NCBI RefSeq assembly: GCF_002192695.1 | Contig: NZ_MTLG01000125.1 | Location: forward strand, 368,384 to 432,383 | DNA: 64,000 nt | Source: Achromobacter xylosoxidans | Lineage (GTDB): Bacteria > Pseudomonadota > Gammaproteobacteria > Burkholderiales > Burkholderiaceae_B | Direction: 5' to 3' | Part shown: positions 15,762-24,649 of the stretch, in pieces | How positions within the stretch are numbered: the first letter of the stretch is position 1 | Layout: every line of letters starts with the position of its first letter | Position numbers and translations under genes: made by a program | Notes under the pieces: model-generated | The model's database searches: none | What the model was told of the DNA's origin: nothing | The model's input: only the letters and a program-made list of their open reading frames with translations

Positions 15762-17228
15762 TCATGGCTGCGTCTTTTCAGCGGCTTCCGGGGTTTCTTG
15801 CGTCGCCTCTTCGGGCGGAGCGTCGCGCAGCAGGGCGGGCGGCGTCCACAATCCGTCCAGCAGCGCGGGCTCGGGCGCATAGACGCGCAGCAGCACGCTG
15901 ACTGCGCCGGCGGCGGGCAGCGGCAGCCAGTTGGACTGTTCCTCGGGCGCGGGCGGCGCATGGCTGATGCGCAGGTCAAGCGAACCGTCGGCGTTGTAGC
16001 GCAGCGGGTCGCGGTCGCCCAGCGCATGGCGGTTCAGCGGATTGGCCGACGGCATGCCTTGCGCGTCGTAGGCCGCCAGCGACCACAGCGCCGCGGCGGG
16101 CGGCAATTGGCCGCCGGCGAAATGCAGCGTATAGCCGTGCGCGCCGTCCAGCGGCGCGCCCTGGCTGTCGGCGGCCAGCAGCAGCACGCTCAGGTCTTCC
16201 GGCAGACCCGCGCCGGGCTGCGCCTGCGCCGCCAGGGCGCGCCGCAGATAGGAATTGCCGTACACGCCGATGCTGGCGGTTTCCTGGTGCCAGCCGTTCA
16301 CGTTGCGCACCGTGCCGCCTGCGACCGCCGTCATCCGCTCGCGTGCCGCCCGCAGGCCGCGGCGCAGGCCCTGTTTGGCGGGGTGGTCGAGCTGGGCGAA
16401 GTCGAACGGCCGGCCGGCAATCAGCCCGGCGCCGCGCAGTTTGGCCAGTATGGGCTGATCGGTAGGATGCGGCGGATTCTTGCGCAGCAGCTCGGCCGCA
16501 TATTCGAAGTAGGCGTCGGTCGGCATGGATTCGACCTGCTCGCGCACCGGGATCCGCAGATTCAGGGCAGGGTCGGATTTCACCCGCTGGGCCTGTGCGG
16601 GCAGGTTCCATTGCGCCAGCGGCGTCAGCACAAAGCCATCCTGCAGGGCGTGGACCGCGGGATAGTCGGCCTGGTTGTCCGCCTGGATCAGGTTTCTGGC
16701 CCAAACGTAGGCGGTGGGCGCGTCGATGCGGGCCATGCCCGAGGGCAGCACGCCGTTCCAGCCCGGCGGCACGATCACGGTATTGCCTTTGGCCGTGCCG
16801 GTGCTGCGCTTGCCCAGCGTGGCGAACACGTCGGTCCACATGTCCAGCAGCGTCAGCGTGTAGAGCCGGCCTTGGGTATCCGGCACCGACAGCACCACCG
16901 GCCCGGAGGTCAGGTCCAGCCAGCCGACGCTGCGCAGCATGTCGGGATTGGCCCAGGGCGTGGCCGCGCCCGGCTGCGGCAGCGCGCGCCCATGCAGAAA
17001 GGTATTGGCTGGCGCGCCCTCGGCGCCGCGGGACGGATGGGTGAACTGGCGGCGGGTCAGGTCCATCGTGACCAGCGGGTAGAAATAGAGATAGCCTTCC
17101 ATGCCCGCCTGGTGGGCGGCCTCGGTGGCGGCCGCCGCCGGGGTCAGGGCGGCGGGGGCCGCGCGGACGAGCGTGGCGGGCGCAAGCGTGGCGGTGATGG
17201 AAAAGGCCAGGGCAACAAGGCGGCGCAT
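15762..17228 (-). CDS. DUF1254/DUF1214 exported protein
   Basis: A 488-residue protein. A signal peptide (RRLVALAFSITATLAPATLV) is followed by a DUF1254 domain at about 40-190 (GYLYFYPLVTMDLTRRQFTH, LDLTSGPVVLSVPDTQGRLY) and a DUF1214 domain at about 330-440 (NSYLRRALAAQAQPGAG, PLNRHALGDRDPLRYNADGS). The pair is common in proteobacteria with no settled biochemical role; a lipid- or aromatic-related envelope function has been suggested by context in other genomes. The start at 17228 was chosen because AGGAGC precedes it and the signal peptide begins there. The last 30 residues are Glu/Pro-rich and look like a low-complexity extension. Confidence 0.85.
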   Translation of the reverse strand: MRRLVALAFSITATLAPATLVRAAPAALTPAAAATEAAHQAGMEGYLYFYPLVTMDLTRRQFTHPSRGAEGAPANTFLHGRALPQPGAATPWANPDMLRSVGWLDLTSGPVVLSVPDTQGRLYTLTLLDMWTDVFATLGKRSTGTAKGNTVIVPPGWNGVLPSGMARIDAPTAYVWARNLIQADNQADYPAVHALQDGFVLTPLAQWNLPAQAQRVKSDPALNLRIPVREQVESMPTDAYFEYAAELLRKNPPHPTDQPILAKLRGAGLIAGRPFDFAQLDHPAKQGLRRGLRAARERMTAVAGGTVRNVNGWHQETASIGVYGNSYLRRALAAQAQPGAGLPEDLSVLLLAADSQGAPLDGAHGYTLHFAGGQLPPAAALWSLAAYDAQGMPSANPLNRHALGDRDPLRYNADGSLDLRISHAPPAPEEQSNWLPLPAAGAVSVLLRVYAPEPALLDGLWTPPALLRDAPPEEATQETPEAAEKTQP

Positions 17229-17357
17229 CGGCGCTCCTACGGTCATGCGGGGGGAGGAAGGCTGGCGGCGCGTCCCCGAAATGGGAGCTGGCAGGCCAGT
17301 CCAGGCAGCGGCAGATGGTAGCAGCCGCCGCATCATCCAAAATCTGCGAAAACCCCC

Positions 17358-17374
17358 GATTTGGCCGCCAAATC
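17358..17374. promoter_or_regulatory. Inverted repeat in the fdnG upstream region
   Basis: GATTTGG and CCAAATC form 7-bp perfect arms around CCG, about 150 bp upstream of fdnG and also upstream of the divergent DUF1254 gene. It is a candidate operator; the bound protein is unknown. I see no clear FNR or ModE box nearby. Confidence 0.35.
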
Positions 17375-17524
17375 TCAGACATAAGGACGGTCGCTCTTAA
17401 GACAGGTCCCATGGCGTACCCGTCCCGCAAAGCCTATACTTGGAAAAATATCCTTGGAAACCGTAGGGCTTTTTGCTTCGGCGGGCCAGCGGCTTCCTTC
17501 ATTTCACCAGGAGAGGAGTGTTTC

Positions 17525-20500
17525 ATGGTCAACATGAATCGCCGCCAGTTCTTCAAGGTGACCGGTGCGACGCTGGCAGGCTCCAGCCTGGCTTTGCTGG
17601 GGGCAGCCCCCGGCACGGCCATGGCCGAAGTCCGCCAGTACAAGCTTGCGCGCATGACTGAAACGCGCAACACCTGTCCCTACTGTTCGGTCGCCTGTGG
17701 ACTGCTGATGTACGGCTTGGGCGACGGCTCCAAGAACGCCCGTGCCAGCATCATGCACATCGAAGGCGACCCCGACCACCCCGTCAACCGCGGCACGCTC
17801 TGTCCGAAGGGCGCTGCCCTGATCGACTTCATCCACAGCCCCAACCGCCTCAAGTACCCGGAATACCGGGCGCCGGGGTCGGACAAGTGGGTACGGATGT
17901 CGTGGGACGACGCCCTGACCCGCATCACCAAGCTCATGAAGGCGGACCGCGACGCGAACTTCGTCGAGAAGACCGCCGACGGCAAGACCGTCAACCGGTG
18001 GCTGACCACCGGCATGCTGGCGGCCTCGGCAAGCAGCAACGAGGTTGGCTACATCACGCACAAGACCGTGCGCAGCATGGGGATACTGGCATTCGATAAC
18101 CAAGCCCGTGTCTGACATGGCCCGACGGTGGCAGGTCTTGCCCCGACGTTTGGCCGTGGAGCGATGACGAACCATTGGGTCGACATCAAGAACGCGGACG
18201 TAGTACTGATCATGGGCGGCAATGCCGCCGAGGCCCACCCTTGCGGGTTCAAATGGGTCACGGAAGCAAAAGCCCATAACAAGGCGAAGCTGATCGTCGT
18301 GGATCCGCGCTTTACGCGCTCGGCATCCGTGGCGGACTTCTACGCGCCCATACGCACCGGCACCGACATCATTTTCCTGGGCGGCGTCATCAAGTATCTG
18401 CTGGATAACGACAAGATCCAGCACGAGTACGTGCGCAATTACACGGACTTTTCCTTCATTGTGCGCGAGGACTTCGCGTTCGACGAGGGGCTGTATTCCG
18501 GCTACGACGCCGAGAAGCGCACCTACAACAAGGCCAGCTGGGACTACGAGCGCGGCGACGACGGCTACGTCAAGACCGATCCGACGCTGGCACATCCGCG
18601 CACCGTCTACCAGCTGCTGAAGAAGCACTACTCGCGCTACACCGAGGACATGGTCGAGCGCGTCTGCGGCACGCCCAAGGACAAGTTCCTGAAGGTGTGC
18701 GAGATGCTGGCGTCCACCGCCACCACCAACCGCGCCGCCACCATCCTCTACGCGCTGGGCTGGACGCAGCACTCGATCGGTTCGCAGATCATCCGCACGG
18801 GCGCGATGGTGCAGCTGCTGCTGGGCAACATCGGCATCGCCGGCGGCGGCATGAACGCGCTGCGCGGGCACTCGAACATCCAGGGCCTGACCGACTTGGG
18901 CCTGATGTCGAACCTGCTGCCCGGCTACATGACCCTGCCCAACGAGCCCGAGCAGGACTACGGCAAGTACATCGAGTCGCGCACGCAGAAACCCCTGCGG
19001 CCCAACCAGCTGAGCTACTGGCAGAACTACAGCAAGTTCCACGTGAGCCTGATGAAGGCCTGGTGGGGCAAGTCCGCCACGGCCGAAAACAACTGGGCGT
19101 TCGACTACCTGCCCAAGCTGGACAAGCTCTACGACATGCTGCAGGTCTACGAGCTCATGAACCAGGGCAAGATGAACGGCTACCTCGCCCAGGGCTTCAA
19201 CCCCCTGGCGGCCGCGCCCAACAAGGCCAAGCTGAACGCCGGCTTCGCCAAGCTGAAGTTCCTGGTCATCATGGATCCGCTGGTCACCGAGACCTCCGAG
19301 TTCTGGCGCAACGCGGGCGAGGCCAACGATGTGGACTCGTCCAAGATCCAGACCGAGGTCTTCCGCCTGCCGACCACCTGCTTCGCCGAGGAAGACGGCA
19401 CGCTGGTGAACTCCGGCCGCTGGCTGCAATGGCACTGGAAGGGCGCCGAGCCTCCGGGCGAAGCCAAGAGCGACATCGAGATCATGGCGCTGCTGTTCAC
19501 GCGCCTGCGCAAGATGTACCAGGACGAGGGCGGCAAGTATCCCGATCCCATCGTCAACCTGTCCTGGCCGTACTCCAACCCGCAGAATCCCACCGCGGAA
19601 GAGCTGGCCAAGGAGTACACGGGCAAGGCGTTGGTGGAGTTGACCGACCCCAAGGATCCTTCCAAGGTCACCCGCAAGGCCGGCGAGCAGCTGGCCGGCT
19701 TCGCGGAACTGCGCGACGACGGCTCCACCATCAGCGGCTGTTGGATCTTCGCTGGCGCCTGGGGCCCCGGCGGCAACCTGATGGCGCGGCGCGACAACAG
19801 CGACCCGACCGGCATCGGCCAGACCCTGAACTGGGCTTGGGCGTGGCCGGCCAACCGCCGCATCCTGTACAACCGCGCCTCCTGTGACGTGGCGGGCAAG
19901 CCGTTCGATCCGCGCCGCAGCCTGATCTCCTGGAACGGCAAGTTCTGGACCGGCGCCGACATCCCCGATTTCAAGGGCGATGAAAATCCCGACGGCGGCA
20001 TGGGACCGTTCATCATGAACCCCGAAGGCGTGGCGCGCTTCTTCGCGCGGGCGGGCATGGCCGAAGGGCCGTTCCCCGAGCACTACGAACCCTTCGAGAC
20101 GCCGCTGGGCTACAACCCGCTGTATCCGAAGGCCAAGGGGGTCACCAGCAACCCGGCCGCGCGGGTCTTCAAGGACGACCTGGCCGCGATGGGCACGGTG
20201 GACAAGTTCCCCTATGTGGCCACGACCTACCGCCTGACGGAGCACTTCCACTACTGGACCAAGCACGTCCGCATCAACGCGATCCTCCAGCCGGAGCAGT
20301 TCGTGGAGATCGGCGAGGCGCTGGCCAAGGAATTGGGCATCGCCAACGGTTCGCGCGTGAAGGTGTCGTCCAACCGCGGCTACATCAAGGCGGTGGCGCT
20401 GGTCACCAAGCGCCTGCGCGCGCTGACCATCGAGGGCAAGACGGTGCACCACGTGGGCATTCCCATCCACTGGGGCTTCGTGGGCCTGGCCAAACCCGGC

Positions 20501-20593
20501 TTCCTCACCAACACCCTGACGCCGTTCGTGGGCGACGGAAATTCCCAGACGCCGGAATTCAAGTCGTTCCTGGTGCAGGTCGAGAAGGCCTAA
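17525..20593 (+). CDS. fdnG: Formate dehydrogenase (FdnG/FdoG type) catalytic subunit, selenoprotein
   Basis: The 1022-residue molybdopterin catalytic subunit oxidising formate to CO2. The TGA at 18113-18115 is read as selenocysteine (residue 197, context ARV-Sec-HGPTVAGL), because reading continues in frame for the remaining family domains and a SECIS hairpin follows. The N-terminus is a twin-arginine signal (MNRRQFFKVTGATLAGSSLA), so the enzyme faces the periplasm. A 4Fe-4S site follows in CPYCSVACGLL with a further Cys in GTLCPKGAA. AGGAGAGGAG precedes the ATG at 17525. It forms an operon with the iron-sulfur and cytochrome b subunits. Without Sec insertion the product stops at residue 196. 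Confidence 0.96.
18113..18150 (+). promoter_or_regulatory. Bacterial SECIS element directing Sec at the fdnG UGA
   Basis: Ten bases after the UGA a hairpin forms: CGG pairs with CCG (18126-18128 with 18143-18145), a bulged U at 18129, GGCA pairs with UGCC (18130-18133 with 18139-18142), and the loop is GGUCU. A bulged U and a GU-containing apical loop at this distance are the features SelB recognises in the Escherichia coli fdhF and fdnG elements. Confidence 0.88.
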
Positions 20594-20603
20594 GGAGACC
20601 GAC

Positions 20604-21503
20604 ATGTCCATGCAATCCCTAGACATCAAGCGGCGCTCCGCCACCACCACGCCGCCGCCGGGCATCCGCGAGCCCGTCACGGGCTCGGTGGCCAAGCTGA
20701 TCGACGTCTCCAAGTGCATCGGCTGCAAGGCCTGCCAGAGCGCCTGTATGGAATGGAACGATCTGCGCGACGAGATCGGCACCAACGTGGGCGTCTACGA
20801 CAATCCGGCCGACCTGACCGAGCATTCCTGGACGGTCATGCGCTTCTCCGAATACGAGAATCCGCAAGGCGACCTGGAATGGCTGATCCGCAAGGACGGC
20901 TGCATGCATTGCGAGGATCCGGGCTGCCTGAAGGCCTGTCCCTCGCCGGGCGCCATCATCCAGTACAACAACGGCATCGTGGATTTCCACGAAGAGAACT
21001 GCATCGGTTGCGGCTACTGCATCACCGGCTGTCCGTTCAACGTGCCGCGCATCTCCAAGAAGGACCACAAGGCGTACAAGTGCACCCTGTGTTCCGACCG
21101 CGTGGCCGTCGGCCAGGAGCCGGCCTGCGTCAAGGCCTGTCCCACCGGCGCCATCGTCTTCGGCACCAAGGAAGACATGACGCAGCACGCCGAGGAACGG
21201 ATCGTCGACCTCAAGTCGCGCGGCTTCGACAAGGCGGGCCTGTACGACCCGCAGGGCGTGGGCGGCACCCACGTCATGTACGTGCTGCATCACGCCGACC
21301 AACCCGGGCTGTATCACGGGCTGCCCAAGGACCCGCAGATCAGTCCCATGGTCTCGCTGTGGAAGGGCCTGGCCAAGCCCGTGAGCGTGGCCGTGATGGC
21401 CCTGACCGCGCTGGCGGGCTTCTTCCACTACGCCCGCGTAGGCCGCAACGAGGTGTCCGAGGAAGACGAACGCCGTGCCGAAGAGGAGGTGCGCCATGAG
21501 TGA
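20604..21503 (+). CDS. fdnH: Formate dehydrogenase iron-sulfur (beta) subunit
   Basis: A 299-residue electron-transfer subunit with four 4Fe-4S cluster motifs: CIGCKACQSACMEWN, CMHCEDPGCLKACPSP, CIGCGYCITGCPFN, and CTLCSDR with ACVKACPTGA. A C-terminal transmembrane helix (SVAVMALTALAGFFHYARVG, about residues 260-280) anchors it on the periplasmic side of the membrane. It passes electrons from the molybdopterin subunit to the cytochrome b. AAGGAGACC precedes the ATG 10 bp after fdnG, and the last bases overlap fdnI. Confidence 0.96.
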   Translation: MSMQSLDIKRRSATTTPPPGIREPVTGSVAKLIDVSKCIGCKACQSACMEWNDLRDEIGTNVGVYDNPADLTEHSWTVMRFSEYENPQGDLEWLIRKDGCMHCEDPGCLKACPSPGAIIQYNNGIVDFHEENCIGCGYCITGCPFNVPRISKKDHKAYKCTLCSDRVAVGQEPACVKACPTGAIVFGTKEDMTQHAEERIVDLKSRGFDKAGLYDPQGVGGTHVMYVLHHADQPGLYHGLPKDPQISPMVSLWKGLAKPVSVAVMALTALAGFFHYARVGRNEVSEEDERRAEEEVRHE

Positions 21504-22128
21504 AGACCGCCATTACCGCCGGATCAAGCGCTATACGCCGGGCGAGCGCACCAACCACTGGATCATCGCTTTCACGTTCATCCTGTTGGCGCTGTCCGGG
21601 CTGGCGCTGTTCCACCCGTCCATGTACTGGCTGAGCAACCTGTTCGGGGGCGGCCCCTGGACGCGCATCCTGCATCCCTTCATCGGGGTGGTGATGTTCG
21701 CCTGCTTCGTCGTGTTCGCCGGCCACATGTGGCGGCACAACCTCATGACGAAGGCCGACCGCCAGTGGATGCGGCAATTGAACGACGTGGTCGAGAACCG
21801 CGAGGAAAAGCTGCCTGAAGTCGGCAAGTACAACGCCGGCCAGAAGCTGCTGTTCTACGTGCTGATCCTGTGCATGCTAGGCCTGTTCGTCAGCGGCATC
21901 GTGATCTGGCGCGAGTACTTCGCGTTCTACTTCCCGATCTGGGTCATCCGCGCCGCCTCGGTGCTGCATGCCGTCAGCGCGCTGGTGCTGATCTGCGCCA
22001 TCATCGTGCACATCTACGCGGCGATCTGGGTCAAGGGTTCGCTGACCGCGATGCTGCGCGGGTATGTCACGGCGGGTTGGGCGTGGAAACATCACCGCGC
22101 CTGGTTCCGCGAACAAATCCGGAAATAG
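21496..22128 (+). CDS. fdnI: Formate dehydrogenase cytochrome b556 (gamma) subunit
   Basis: A 210-residue membrane subunit with four transmembrane helices. Haem-ligand histidines are expected in TNHWIIAFTFILLALSG, AGHMWRHN and the region AIIVHIYAAIWVKGS. It hands electrons from the iron-sulfur subunit to the quinone pool. The ATG at 21496 overlaps the fdnH stop by 8 bases and is preceded by GAGGAGGTGCGCC, indicating translational coupling. A hairpin follows the stop. Confidence 0.95.
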   Translation: MSEDRHYRRIKRYTPGERTNHWIIAFTFILLALSGLALFHPSMYWLSNLFGGGPWTRILHPFIGVVMFACFVVFAGHMWRHNLMTKADRQWMRQLNDVVENREEKLPEVGKYNAGQKLLFYVLILCMLGLFVSGIVIWREYFAFYFPIWVIRAASVLHAVSALVLICAIIVHIYAAIWVKGSLTAMLRGYVTAGWAWKHHRAWFREQIRK

Positions 22129-22133
22129 AACTG

Positions 22134-22166
22134 GCGGGACGCGCCTGCTAGGCGCATCCCGCTTGC
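22134..22166 (+). terminator. Hairpin between fdnI and fdhE
   Basis: GCGGGA-C-GCGCCT pairs with AGGCGC-A-TCCCGC around a 3-base loop, 5 bp after the fdnI stop. There is one internal mismatch and little U-tract, so it may attenuate expression into fdhE and the sel genes more than end it. Confidence 0.5.
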
Positions 22167-22268
22167 TCTGCGGCAAATGGGCCTCTCCCGGCCCTCACGC
22201 ACCCGCCCAACGGCTGCTATCCTTCTCATTGAAGGCTGGCAGCCGTGTTTTTTTATCTGGAGACGCAA

Positions 22269-23213
22269 GTGCAGCGAATTCTTCCGCGCGGCGAGATCGA
22301 AGCGCTAGACCACAACCGCATTCCCCAAGTCAGCTTGCCGGAGCGTGGATCCATTTTCGCCACGCGCGCGGCGCGCCTGCGGCAGCTGGCGGCGGATAGC
22401 CCGGTGGCCGACTACCTGCTGCTGATGGCGCATCTGGTCGACGCCCAGCACCGCGCCCTGCAGAATTGCACGGCGCCCGAGGCCTCCGACGAACGTATTT
22501 CGCTGGCGCAGGCGCATGGCATGCCGCCCTTGCAGGCGGTGGGCTGGCCGCGCGATCCCCTGTGGCGCGACATCCTGGGCCAGCTGCTTGAGCATGTTGT
22601 CGGCGCCAAGGACGTGCCGGCCGAAGCCATCGAAGTCTGCGCCGGCCTGCGCCGCGCGCTGGCCGAGGACCCGGAGTCGCTGGAGGATCTGGCCGAGGCC
22701 GTGCTGTCCGAACAGGACCAGGGCGTGGACGGCGCCGCAGCTCCCTTCGTGATGGCGGCCCTGCAAGTCTATTGGACCGACCTGGCCAGCCGCTTCGACG
22801 AAAAACAGCTGCCGGTGGCCAGTCCCTTCGGCGTCTGTCCGGTGTGCGCCAGCCTGCCGGTGGCCAGCGTGGTGCGCGTGGGCGGGCAGTTCGAAGGCTA
22901 CCGCTACCTGTGCTGCAGCCTGTGCGCGACCCAGTGGCACATGGTGCGGGTGAAGTGCTCGCACTGCGAAGACGTGGAGTCGGTGGCGTATCAGGCCATC
23001 GAGGGCCGCACGCCCGCCATCAAGGCGGAAACCTGCGACCACTGCCACACCTACCGCAAGATTTTCTACCAGGACAAGGACCTGCAGGTGGAGCCCGTGG
23101 CCGACGACCTGGCCAGCCTGATGCTGGACGTGCTGGTCGGCGAGGCCGGCTATTCGCGGGCCAGCGGCAATCCCTTGCTGTGGCACGGATCGGAGCCGGG
23201 AGCGGAGCAGTAA
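22269..23213 (+). CDS. fdhE: Formate dehydrogenase accessory protein FdhE
   Basis: A 314-residue cytoplasmic protein needed for maturation of the respiratory formate dehydrogenase; in E. coli it contacts the catalytic subunit and binds iron. The C-terminal metal-binding part has four CxxC pairs: CPVCASL, CSLCATQW, CSHCEDV and CDHCHTY. The GTG at 22269 was chosen because GGAGA lies seven bases upstream; the GTG at 22245 lacks a ribosome site. The stop TAA overlaps the ATG of selA by one base, so maturation and Sec synthesis genes are coupled. Confidence 0.93.
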   Translation: MQRILPRGEIEALDHNRIPQVSLPERGSIFATRAARLRQLAADSPVADYLLLMAHLVDAQHRALQNCTAPEASDERISLAQAHGMPPLQAVGWPRDPLWRDILGQLLEHVVGAKDVPAEAIEVCAGLRRALAEDPESLEDLAEAVLSEQDQGVDGAAAPFVMAALQVYWTDLASRFDEKQLPVASPFGVCPVCASLPVASVVRVGGQFEGYRYLCCSLCATQWHMVRVKCSHCEDVESVAYQAIEGRTPAIKAETCDHCHTYRKIFYQDKDLQVEPVADDLASLMLDVLVGEAGYSRASGNPLLWHGSEPGAEQ

Positions 23214-24649
23214 TGGCCGCGCACGCGCTCGAAGGCGGCGTGGCCGCGGTATCGGAAATCCCGTCGCTGGACCGGTTGCTGAATGCGCCGGCCATGTGCG
23301 CCGCGCTGGACGAGTACGGCCGCACCCAGGTGGTGGCGGCCCTGCGCGGCGACCTGGACGCGCTGCGCGAACGCGCGCTGGCCGGCGGGCTGGCGCGCCA
23401 GGAATTGGGCGCCGAGGCCGTGGCGGCGCGCGTGGCCGCGGCCCTGGCACGCGCCGCCGAGCCCAGGCTGCGGGCCGTGTACAACCTGACCGGCACGGTG
23501 CTGCACACCAATCTGGGCCGGGCGCTGCTGCCCGACGAGGCGGTGGCCTCGGTGCTGCGCGCGCTCACCACCCCCGCCAATCTGGAGTTCGACCTGGACA
23601 CTGGCGGGCGCGGCGACCGCGACGACCTGATCGACGAACTGCTGTGCGAGCTGACGGGCGCCGAGGCGGCCACCGTTGTCAACAACAACGCCGCCGCCGT
23701 GCTGCTAATGCTCAACGCCCTGGCCGACCGGCGCGAAGCCGTGGTGTCCCGTGGCGAACTGGTCGAAATCGGCGGCGCGTTCCGCATTCCCGACATCATG
23801 AAGCGCGCCGGGGCCAAACTGGTGGAAGTCGGCACCACCAACCGCACCCACGCCGCCGACTACGAGAACGCCATTGGCCCGCGCACGGCCATGCTGATGA
23901 AGGTGCACTGCAGCAACTATGCCGTCACCGGCTTCACCAAAAGCGTGAGCGTGGCCGAGGTGGCGGCGCTGGCGCACGCGCGCGGCCTGCCGGCCACCGT
24001 CGACCTGGGCAGCGGCACGCTGGTCGACCTGACGCAGTTCGGCCTGCCCAGGGAAGACACCGTGCGCGAAACCATCGCGGCCGGCGCGGACCTGGTGACC
24101 TTCAGCGGCGACAAACTGCTGGGCGGCCCGCAAGCCGGCCTGCTGGTGGGCCGCAAGGACCTGATCCGCAAGATCAAGAAGAATCCGCTCAAGCGCGCCC
24201 TGCGCGTCAGCAAGCTGACGCTGGCGGCGCTGGAGCCGGTGCTGGGCCTGTACCGCGCGCCCGAATTCCTGGCCCAGCGGCTGACCACGCTGCGCCTGCT
24301 GACCCGTCCGCAGCGCGACATCCAGCCGCAGGCCGAACGCCTGCGCGGCGTCCTGGCGCACGCGGCGGGCGAGCCGTATGCGGTCGAAGCCGTGCCCATG
24401 TTCAGCCAGATCGGCAGCGGCGCCTTGCCGGTGGATCAATTGCCCAGTTACGGCCTGGCCGTGCGCTACACGGGCGGCGGCCGGGCCGGGCGGCACCTGG
24501 ACAAGCTGGAGACGCGACTGCGCCGCCTGCCGGTGCCCGTCATCGGCCGCATCGCCGATGACGCCCTGTGGCTGGACCTGCGCTGCCTGGAAGCGCGCGA
24601 CGAAGCGGCCTTCACCGCGCAGCTGGCGCAGTTGGCGGAGCAGGCATGA
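23213..24649 (+). CDS. selA: L-seryl-tRNA(Sec) selenium transferase
   Basis: A 478-residue PLP enzyme converting seryl-tRNA(Sec) to selenocysteinyl-tRNA(Sec) with selenophosphate. Family segments visible are YNLTGTVLHTNLGRALLP (about 85-102), the nucleotide-like stretch VVNNNAAAVLLMLNALA, SRGELVEIGGAFRIPDIM, and the PLP-lysine context FSGDKLLGGPQAG near residue 300. Length matches the family. It starts within the fdhE stop (TAATG) and its own TGA overlaps the selB ATG, so fdhE, selA and selB are translationally coupled. Confidence 0.96.
   Translation: MAAHALEGGVAAVSEIPSLDRLLNAPAMCAALDEYGRTQVVAALRGDLDALRERALAGGLARQELGAEAVAARVAAALARAAEPRLRAVYNLTGTVLHTNLGRALLPDEAVASVLRALTTPANLEFDLDTGGRGDRDDLIDELLCELTGAEAATVVNNNAAAVLLMLNALADRREAVVSRGELVEIGGAFRIPDIMKRAGAKLVEVGTTNRTHAADYENAIGPRTAMLMKVHCSNYAVTGFTKSVSVAEVAALAHARGLPATVDLGSGTLVDLTQFGLPREDTVRETIAAGADLVTFSGDKLLGGPQAGLLVGRKDLIRKIKKNPLKRALRVSKLTLAALEPVLGLYRAPEFLAQRLTTLRLLTRPQRDIQPQAERLRGVLAHAAGEPYAVEAVPMFSQIGSGALPVDQLPSYGLAVRYTGGGRAGRHLDKLETRLRRLPVPVIGRIADDALWLDLRCLEARDEAAFTAQLAQLAEQA

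Noticed and set aside
18113..18115. TGA inside fdnG as a nonsense mutation or gene boundary
   Set aside because: Sec codon position, SECIS hairpin and the full sel gene set nearby support recoding.
17504..20785. 1093-codon minus-strand frame antisense to fdnG
   Set aside because: Mirror of the selenoprotein gene; composition is of shadow type and no motif is visible.
22772..23212. Upstream extension of the selA frame into fdhE
   Set aside because: It overlaps FdhE's zinc-finger coding part in another frame; the selA ATG in TAATG gives the family length.
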